A stretch of 64,000 nt of DNA from contig NW_027480422.1 of assembly GCF_051401765.1 (NCBI RefSeq), positions 29,840,001 through 29,904,000 on the forward strand, read 5' to 3'. Positions within the stretch are counted from its first letter, which is position 1; each line of letters opens with the position of its first letter. Positions 52,841 through 61,654 of the stretch are shown here, piece after piece. Source of the DNA: Calliopsis andreniformis. Taxonomy: Eukaryota; Arthropoda; Insecta; Hymenoptera; Andrenidae. Below the pieces are notes generated by a model. The model was given only the letters and a program-made list of their open reading frames with translations, searched no databases and was not told the DNA's origin. The position numbers and the translations under genes were made by a program.

Positions 52841-53696
52841 AGTGAAGCCTAGATTACCCGGAACGTAGAAATGACCGTTACTTTCACACTGTTTGCAATT
52901 ATTCATTTTATACGATGGAAAAACTGTTGTACTTATATTGTATTTTATGCTTCTGGCGTTGACTTCTAAGTCCCTAGCTATTCGATCTGGTGGAGCAACG
53001 CCCTAGAGTGAGGCCTAGGTTGCCTGGAATGTAGAAATGACCAGTACTTTCACACTGGTTGCAATTATTCGTTTTATACAATGGAAAAACTGTTCTCTAT
53101 ATTTTGTCTTTTATGCTTCGGGCGTTGACTTCTAAGGCCCTAACTATTCGATCTGGCGGAGCAACGCCCTAGAGTGAAGCCTAGGTTACCCGGAATGTAG
53201 AAATGACCAGTACCTTCACACTGTTTGCAATTATTCATTTTATACGATGGAAAAACTATTGTACCTTTATTGTATTTTATGCTTCGGGCGTTGACTTCTA
53301 AGGCCCTAACTATTCGATATGGTGGAGCACCGCCCTAGAGTGAAGCCGAGGTTGCCCGGAACGTAGAAATGACCATTACCTTCACACTGGTTGCAATTAT
53401 TCGTTTTATATGGTGGAAAAACTGTTGTACATATGTCGTATTTTATGCTTCTGGCGTTGAGTTCTTAGGCCCTAACTATTCGATCTGGTGGAGCAACGCC
53501 CTAGTGTGAAGCCTAGGTTGCCCTGAACGTAGAAATGACCATAACTTACATACTGGTTGCAATTATTCGTTTTATACGGTGGAAAAACTGTTGTATTTAT
53601 ATCGTATTTTATGCTTCCGGCGTTGACTTCTTAGGCCCTAACTATTCGATCTGGTGGCACAACGCCCTAGAGTGATGCCTAGGTTGCCCGGAACGT
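52841..53696 (+). repeat. 6-monomer HOR, unit 2
   Basis: Partner of 51845-52700. Both units hold the TTGAGTTCTTAGG and ATACGGTGG variants. After 53700 this unit is followed by a TTATAGTTATGGCG monomer rather than by a third unit. Confidence 0.85.
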
Positions 53697-55635
53697 AGAA
53701 ATGACCGTTACTTTCACACTGTTTGCAATTATTCATTTTATACAATGGAAAAACTGTTGTATTTATATTGTTTTTTATAGTTATGGCGTTGACTTCTAAG
53801 GCCGTAACTATTCGATGTGGTGGAGCAACGACCTGGAGTCAAGCCGAGGTTGCCCGGAACGTAGAAATGACCATAACTTTCACACTGGTTGCAATTATCC
53901 GTTTTATACGATGGTAAAGCTGTTGTATTTTTATTGTACTTTACGCTTCTGGCGTTAAGTTCTTGGGCCCCATCTATTCGATCAGGCGGAGCAACGCCCT
54001 AGAGTGTAGCCTAAGTTGCCCGGAATGTAGAAATGACCATCACTTTCACACTGGCGGCAATTATTCTTGTTATACGATCGAAAAACTGTTGTATTTATTT
54101 TGCATTTTATGCCTCTGGCGTTGACTCCTAAGGCCGTAGCTATTCGATGTGGTGGAGCAACGCCCTAGAGTGAAGCCTAGGTTGCCTGGAACGTAGAAAT
54201 GACCGTGCCTTTCACACTGGTTGCAATTATTCCTGTTATACGACGGAAAAACTGTTGTACTTATATAATATTTTATGCTTCAGGCGTTGACTTCTAAGGG
54301 CGTAGCTATTCGATGTGGTGGAGAAACGCCCTAGAGTGAAGCCTAGGTTGCCCGGAAAGTAGAAATGACCATTACCTCCACACTGTTTGCAATTATTCAT
54401 TTTATACAATGGAGAAACTGTTGTATTTATATTGTTTTTTATAGTTATGGCGTTGACTTCTAAGGCAGTAGCTATTCGATGTGGTGGAGCAATGCCCTAG
54501 AGTGAAGCCTAGGATGCCCGCAACGTAGAAATGACCATATTATTCACACTGTTTGCAATTATTCCTGTTATACGATTGAAAAACTGATGTATTTATATTG
54601 TATTTTATGCTTCTGGCGTTGACTTCTAAGGCCGCAGCTATTCGATGTGGTGGAGCAACGCCCTAGAGTGAAGCCTAGGTTGCCCGGAACGTAGTAATGA
54701 CCACAGCTTTCACACTGGTTGCAATTATTCCTGTTATACGATGGAAAAACTGTTGTACTTATATTATATTTTATACTTCAGGCGTTGACTTCTAAGGGCG
54801 TAGCTATTCGATGTGGTGGAGAAACGCCCTAGAGTGAAGCCTAGGTTGCCCGAAACGTGGAAATGACCATAACTATCAGACTGGTTGCAATTACTCGTTT
54901 TATACAATGGAGAAACTGTTGTATTTATTATGTTTTTTATAGTTATGGCGTTGACTTCTAAGGCCGTAGCTATTCGATGTGGTGGTGCAATGCCCTAGAG
55001 TGAAGCCTAGGATGCCCGCAACGTAGAAATGACCATATTTTTCACACCGTTTGCAATTATTCCTGTTATACGATTGAAAAACTGTTGTATTTATACTGTA
55101 TTTTATGCTTCTGGCTTTGACTTCTAAGGCCGCAGCTATTCGATGTGGTGGAGCAACGCCCTAGAGTGAAGCCTAAGTTGCCCGGAACGTAGCAATGACC
55201 ATAGCTTTCACACTGGTTGCAATTATTCCTGTTATACACGTGAAAAACTGTTGTATTTATATTGTATTTTATGCATCTGGCGTTGACTTCCTGGGCCCTA
55301 ACTATTCTATCTGGAGGAGCAACGCCCTAGAGTGAAGCCTAGGTTGCCCGGAATGCAGAAATGACCATCACTTTCACACTGGTGGCAATTATTCCTGTTA
55401 TACGATGGACAAACTGTTGGATTTTTAATGTACTTTATGCTTCTGGCGTTGACTTCTAAGGCCCTATGTATTCGATCTGGTGGAGCAATGCCTTAGTGTT
55501 AAGTCTAGGATGCCCGGAACGTAGAAATGTCCATTACTTTCACACTGGTTGCAATTACTCATTTTATGCGATGGAAAAACTGTTGTACATATATCGTATT
55601 TTATGCTTCTGGCATTGACTTCTTAGGCCCTAACT

Positions 55636-57172
55636 ATTCGATCTGGTGGAGCAACGCCCTAGAGTGAAGCCTCGGTTGCCCGGAACATAGAAATGACCAT
55701 TACCTTGACACTGTTTGCGATTATTCATTTTATACGATGGCAAAACTGTTGTACATATATCGTATTTTATGCTTCTGGCGTTGACTTCTTAGGCCCTAAC
55801 TATTCGATCAGGTGGAGCAACGCCCTAGGGTGAAGCATAGGTTGCCCGGAACGTGGAAATGACCATAACTTTCACACTGGTTTCAATTATTCGTTTTATA
55901 CAATGGAAAAACTTTTCTATTTATTTTGTATTTTATGCTTCGGGCGTTGACTTCTATGGCCCTAACTATTCGATCTGGTGGAGCAACGCCCTAGAGTGAA
56001 GCCTGGGTTGCCCGGAACGTAGAAATGACCGTTACGTTCACACTGTTTGCGATTATTCATTTTATACGATGGTAAAACTGTTGTATTTATTTTGTATTTT
56101 ATGCTTCTGGCATTGACTTCTAAGGCCCTGGCTATTCCATCTGGTGGAGCAACGCCCTAGAGTGGAGCCTAGGTCGCCCGAAACGTGGAAATGACCATAC
56201 CTTTCACTCTGGTTGCAATTACTCCAGCTATACGATGGACAAACTGTTGGATTTTGATTGTACTTTATGCTTCACGCGTTGACTTCATAGACCCTAACTA
56301 TTCGCTCTGGTGGATCAACGCCCTAGGGTGAAGCCTAGGTTGCCCGGAACGTAGAAATCACCATTACCTTCACACTGTTTGCGATTATTCATTTTATACG
56401 ATGGTAAAACTGTTGTACATATATCGTATTTTATGCTTCTGGCGCTGACTTCTTAGGCCCTAGCTATTCGATCAGGTGGAGCAACGCCCTAGGGTGAAGC
56501 CTAGGATGCCCGGAACGTAGAAATAACCATAACTTTCACACTGGTTGCAATTACTCGTTTTATACGATGGAAAAACTATTGAATTTATATTGTATTTTAT
56601 GCTTCTGGCGTTGACTTCTAAGGCCCTAACTATTCGATGTGGTGGAGCAACGTCCTAGAGTGAAGCCTAGCTTGCCCGGAACGCAGAAAGGACCATAGCT
56701 TTCACACTGGTAGCAATTATTCCTGTTATACAAGTGAAAAACTGTTGTATTTATATTGTATTTTATGCTTCTGGCGTTGACTTCTTAGGCCCTATCTATT
56801 CGATCTGGCGGAGCAACGCCCTAGAGTGTAGCATAGGTTGCCCGGAATGTAGAAATGACCATCACTTTCACACTGGTTGCAATTATTCTTGTTATACGAT
56901 CGAAAAACTGTTGTATTTATTTTGTATTTTATGCCTCTGGCGTTGACTCCAAAGGCCGTAGCTATTCGATGTGGTGGAGCAACGCCCTAGAGTGAAGCCT
57001 AGGTTGCCCGGAACGTAGAAATGACAATGTCTTTCACACTGGTTGCAATTATTCCTGTTATACGATGGAAAAACTGTTGTACTTATATTATATTTTATGC
57101 TTCAGGCGTTGACTTCTAAGGGCGTAGCTATTCGATGTGGTGGAGAAACGCCCTAGAGTGAAGCCTAGGTTG
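55636..57172 (+). repeat. Block P, first copy
   Basis: Matches 60118-61654 at exactly 4482 bp (27 monomers) over about 1.54 kb with scattered differences, and its start matches again at 63272-64000. Markers are GATGGCAAAACTG, CCCTGGCTATTCCATC, GGATTTTGATTGTAC, ATACAAGTG and GACTCCAAAGG. Confidence 0.85.
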
Positions 57173-58412
57173 CCCGGAAAGTAGAAATGACCATTACCTC
57201 CACACTGTTTGCAATTATTCATTTTATACAATGGAGAAACTGCTGTATTTATATTGTTTTTTATAGTTATGGCGTTGACTTCTAAGGCCGTAGCTATTCG
57301 ATGTGGTGGAGCAATGCCCTAGAGTGAAGCCTAGGATGCCCGCAACGTAGAAATGACCATATTTTTCACACTGTTTGCAATTATTCCTGTTATACGATTG
57401 AAAAACTGTTGTATTTATATTGTATTTTATGCTTCTGGCGTTGACTTCTAAGGCCCTATGTATTCGATCTGGTGGAGCAATGCCTCAGTGTTAAGTCTAG
57501 GATGCCCGGAACGTTGAAATGTCCGTTACTTTCACACTGGTTGCAATTACTCATTTTATGCGATGGAAAAACTGTTGTACATATATCGTATTTTATGCTT
57601 CTGGCATTGACTTCTTAGGCCCTAACTATTCGATCAGGTGGAGCAACGCCCAGGGGTGAAGCCTAGGTTGCGCGGAACGTAGAAATGACCATAACTTTCA
57701 CACTGGTTTCAATTGTTCGTTTTATACAATGGAAAAACTGTTCTATTTATTTTGTATTTTATGCTTCGGGCGTTGACTTCTAAGGCCCCAACTATTCGAT
57801 CTGCTGGAGCAACGCCCTAGAGTGAAGCCTAGGTTGCCCGGAATGTAGAATTGACCATTACCTTCACACTGTTTGCGATTATTCATTTTATACGATGGCA
57901 AAACTGTTGTACATATATCGTATTTTATGCTCCTGGCGTTGACTTCTTAGGCCCTAACTATTCGATCAGGTGGAGCAACGCCCTAGGGTGAAACGTAGGT
58001 TGCCCGGAACGTGGAAATGACCATAACTTTCACACTGGTTTCAATTATTCGTTTTATACAATGGAAAAACTGTTCTATTTATTTTGTATTTTATGCTTCG
58101 GGCGTTGACTTCTATGGCCCTAACTATTCGATCTGGTGGAGCAACGCCCTAGAGTGAAGCCTAGGTTGCCCGGAATGCAGAAAGGACCATCACTTTCACA
58201 CTGGTGGCAATTATTCCTGTTATACGATGGACAAACTGTTGGATTTTTAATGTACTTTATGCTTCTGGCGTTGACTTCAAAGGCCCTATGTATTCGATCT
58301 GGTGGAGCAATGCCTCAGTGTTAAGTCTAGGATGCCCGGAACGTAGAAATGTCCGTTACTTTCACACTGGTTGCAATTACTCATTTTATGCGATGGAAAA
58401 ATTATTGTATTT
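57173..58412 (+). repeat. Block Q, first copy (8-monomer spacing)
   Basis: Matches 58501-59740 at exactly 1328 bp. The later copies at 58501 and 61655 share GATCTGGTGAAGC and GGATGTCCGG, where this one has GGTGGAGC and GATGCCCGG, so copy 3 was derived from copy 2 and not from this one. Confidence 0.88.
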
Positions 58413-58500
58413 ATTTTGTATTTTATGCCTCTGGCGTTGACTCCTAAGGCCCTATCTATTCGATGTGGTGGAGCAACGTCCTAGAGTGAAGCCTAGGTTG

Positions 58501-61500
58501 CCCGGAAAGTAGAAATGACCATTACCTCCACACTGTTTGCAATTATTCATTTTATACAATGGAGAAACTGCTGTATTTATATTGTTTTTTATAGTTATGG
58601 CGTTGACTTCTAAGGCCGTAGCTATTCGATGTGGTGGAGCAATGCCCTAGAGTGAAGCCTAGGATGCCCGCAACGTAGAAATGACCATATTTTTCACACT
58701 GTTTGCAATTATTCCTGTTATACGATTGAAAAACTGTTGCATTTATATTGTATTTTATGCTTCTGGCGTTGACTTCTAAGGCCCTATGTATTCGATCTGG
58801 TGAAGCAATGCCTCAGTGTTAAGTCTAGGATGTCCGGAACGTTGAAATGTCCGTTACTTTCACACTGGTTGCAATTACTCATTTTATGCGATGGAAAAAC
58901 TGTTGTACATATATCGTATTTTATGCTTCTGGCATTGACTTCTTAGGCCCTAACTATTCGATCAGGTGGAGCAACGCCCAGGGGTGAAGCCTAGGTTGCG
59001 CGGAACGTAGAAATGACCATAACTTTCACACTGGTTTCAATTGTTCGTTTTATACAATGGAAAAACTGTTCTATTTATTTTGTATTTTATGCTTCGGGCG
59101 TTGACTTCTAAGGCCCCAACTATTCGATCTGCTGGAGCAACGCCCTAGAGTGAAGCCTAGGTTGCCCGGAATGTAGAATTGACCATTACCTTCACACTGT
59201 TTGCGATTATTCATTTTATACGATGGCAAAACTGTTGTACATATATCGTATTTTATGCTCCTGGCGTTGACTTCTTAGGCCCTAACTATTCGATCAGGTG
59301 GAGCAACGCCCTAGGGTGAAACGTAGGTTGCCCGGAACGTGGAAATGACCATAACTTTCACACTGGTTTCAATTATTCGTTTTATACAATGGAAAAACTG
59401 TTCTATTTATTTTGTATTTTATGCTTCGGGCGTTGACTTCTATGGCCCTAACTATTCGATCTGGTGGAGCAACGCCCTAGAGTGAAGCCTAGGTTGCCCG
59501 GAATGCAGAAAGGACCATCACTTTCACACTGGTGGCAATTATTCCTGTTATACGATGGACAAACTGTTGGATTTTTAATGTACTTTATGCTTCTGGCGTT
59601 GACTTCAAAGGCCCTATGTATTCGATCTGGTGGAGCAATGCCTCAGTGTTAAGTCTAGGATGCCCGGAACGTAGAAATGTCCGTTACTTTCACACTGGTT
59701 GCAATTACTCATTTTATGCGATGGAAAAATTATTGTATTTATATTGTATTTTATGCTTCTGGCGTTGACTTCTAAGGCCCTATCTATTCGATCTGGCGGA
59801 GCAACGCCCTAGAGTGTAGCCTAGGTTGCCCGGAATGTAGAAATGACCATCACTTTCACACTGGTTGCAATTATTCTTGTTATACGATCGAAAAACTGTT
59901 GTATTTATTTTGTATTTTATGCCTCTGGCGTTGACTCCTAAGGCCGTAGCTATTCGATGTGGTGGAGCAACGCCCTAGAGTGAAGCCTAGGTTGCCCGGA
60001 ACGTAGAAATGACCACGTCTTTCACACTGGTTGCAATTATTCCTGTTATACGATGGAAAAACTGTTGTACTTATATTATATTTTATGCTTCAGGCGTTGA
60101 CTTCTTAGGCCCTAACTATTCGATCTGGTGGAGCAACGCCCTAGAGTGAAGCCTAGGTTGTCCGGAACATAGAAATGACAATTAACTTCACACTGTTTGC
60201 GATTATTCATTTTATACGATGGCAAAACTGTTGTACATATATCGTATTTTATGCTTCTGGCGTTGACTTCTTAGGCCCTAACTATTCGATCAGGTGGAGC
60301 AACGCCCTAGGGTGAAGCATAGGTTGCCCGGAACGTGGAAATGACCATAACGTTCACACTGGTTTCAATTATTCGTTTTATACAATGGAAAAACTGTTCT
60401 ATTTATTTTGTATTTTATGCTTCGGGCGTTGACTTCTATGGCCCTAACTACTCGATCTGGTGGAGCAACGCCCTAGAGTGAAGCCTGGGTTGCCCGGAAC
60501 GTAGAAATGACCACTCTGTTCACACTGTTTGCGATTATTCATTTTATACGATGGTAAAACTGTTGTATTTATATTGTATTTTATGCTTCTGGCATTGACT
60601 TCTAAGGCCCTGGCTATTCCATCTGGTGGAGCAACGCCCTAGAGTGGAGCCTAGGTCGCCCGAAACGTGGAAATGACCATACCTTTCACTCTGGTTGCAA
60701 TTATTCCAGCTATACGATGGACAAACTGTTGGATTTTGATTGTACTTTATGCTTCAGGCGTTGACTTCTTAGGCCCTAACTATTCGCTCTGGTGGAACAA
60801 CGCCCTAGGGTGAAGCCTAGGTTTTCCGGAACGTAGAAATGACCATTACCTTCACACTGTTTGCGATTATTCATTTTATACGATGGTAAAACTGTTGTAC
60901 ATATATCGTATTTTATGCTTCTGGCGCTGACTTCGTAGGCCCTAACTATTCGATCAGGTGGAGCAACGCCCTAGGGTGAAGCCTAGGATGCCCGGAACGT
61001 AGAAATAACCATAACTTTCACACTGGTTGCAATTACTCGTTTTATACGATGGAAAAACTATTGTATTTATATTGTATTTTATGCTTCTGGCGTTGACTTC
61101 TAAGGCCCTAACTATTCGATGTGGTGGAGCAACGTCCTAGAGTGAAGCCTAGGTTGCCCGGAACGCAGAAATGACCATAGCTTTCACACTGGTTGCAATT
61201 ATTCCTGTTATACAAGTGAAAAACTGTTGTATTTATATTGTATTTTATGCTTCTGGCGTTGACTTCTTAGGCCCTATCTATTCGATCTGGCGGAGCAACG
61301 CCCTAGAGTGTAGCATAGGTTGCCCGGAATGTAGAAATGACCATCACTTTCACACTGGTTGCAATTATTCTTGTTATACGATCGAAAAACTGTTGTATTT
61401 ATTTTGTATTTTATGCCTCTGGCGTTGACTCCAAAGGCCGTAGCTATTCGATGTGGTGGAGCAACGCCCTAGAGTGAAGCCTAGGTTGCCGGGAACGTAG

Positions 61501-61654
61501 AAATGACAATGTCTTTCACACTGGTTGCAATTATTCCTGTTATACGATGGAAAAACTGTTGTACTTATATTATATTTTATGCTTCAGGCGTTGACTTCTA
61601 AGGGCGTAGCTATTCGATGTGGTGGAGAAACGCCCTAGAGTGAAGCCTAGGTTG
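58501..61654 (+). repeat. 19-monomer HOR unit (3154 bp)
   Basis: Starts with block Q (58501-59740), continues with R (59741-60117, itself like 56753-57129 at 2988 bp) and ends with block P (60118-61654). The next unit begins directly at 61655. All 3154 bp are an exact multiple of 166, so no net indel lies inside. Confidence 0.92.

Larger units (their letters stand above)
51845..53960 (+). repeat. Region E: 6-monomer HOR island related to region B
   Basis: About 13 monomers. Two 6-monomer units (51845-52700 and 52841-53696) are spaced 996 bp apart. The monomers carry region A/B markers that are absent from flanking regions D and F: AAGTCCCTAGC with GAGTGAGGCC and GCCTGGAATG, TACCCGGAATG, CTATTGTACCTTTATTG, and at about 53827 the ACGACCTGGAGTCAAGCCG segment followed by GTTAAGTTCTTGGGCCC, as at 8676-8818. 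Confidence 0.82.
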
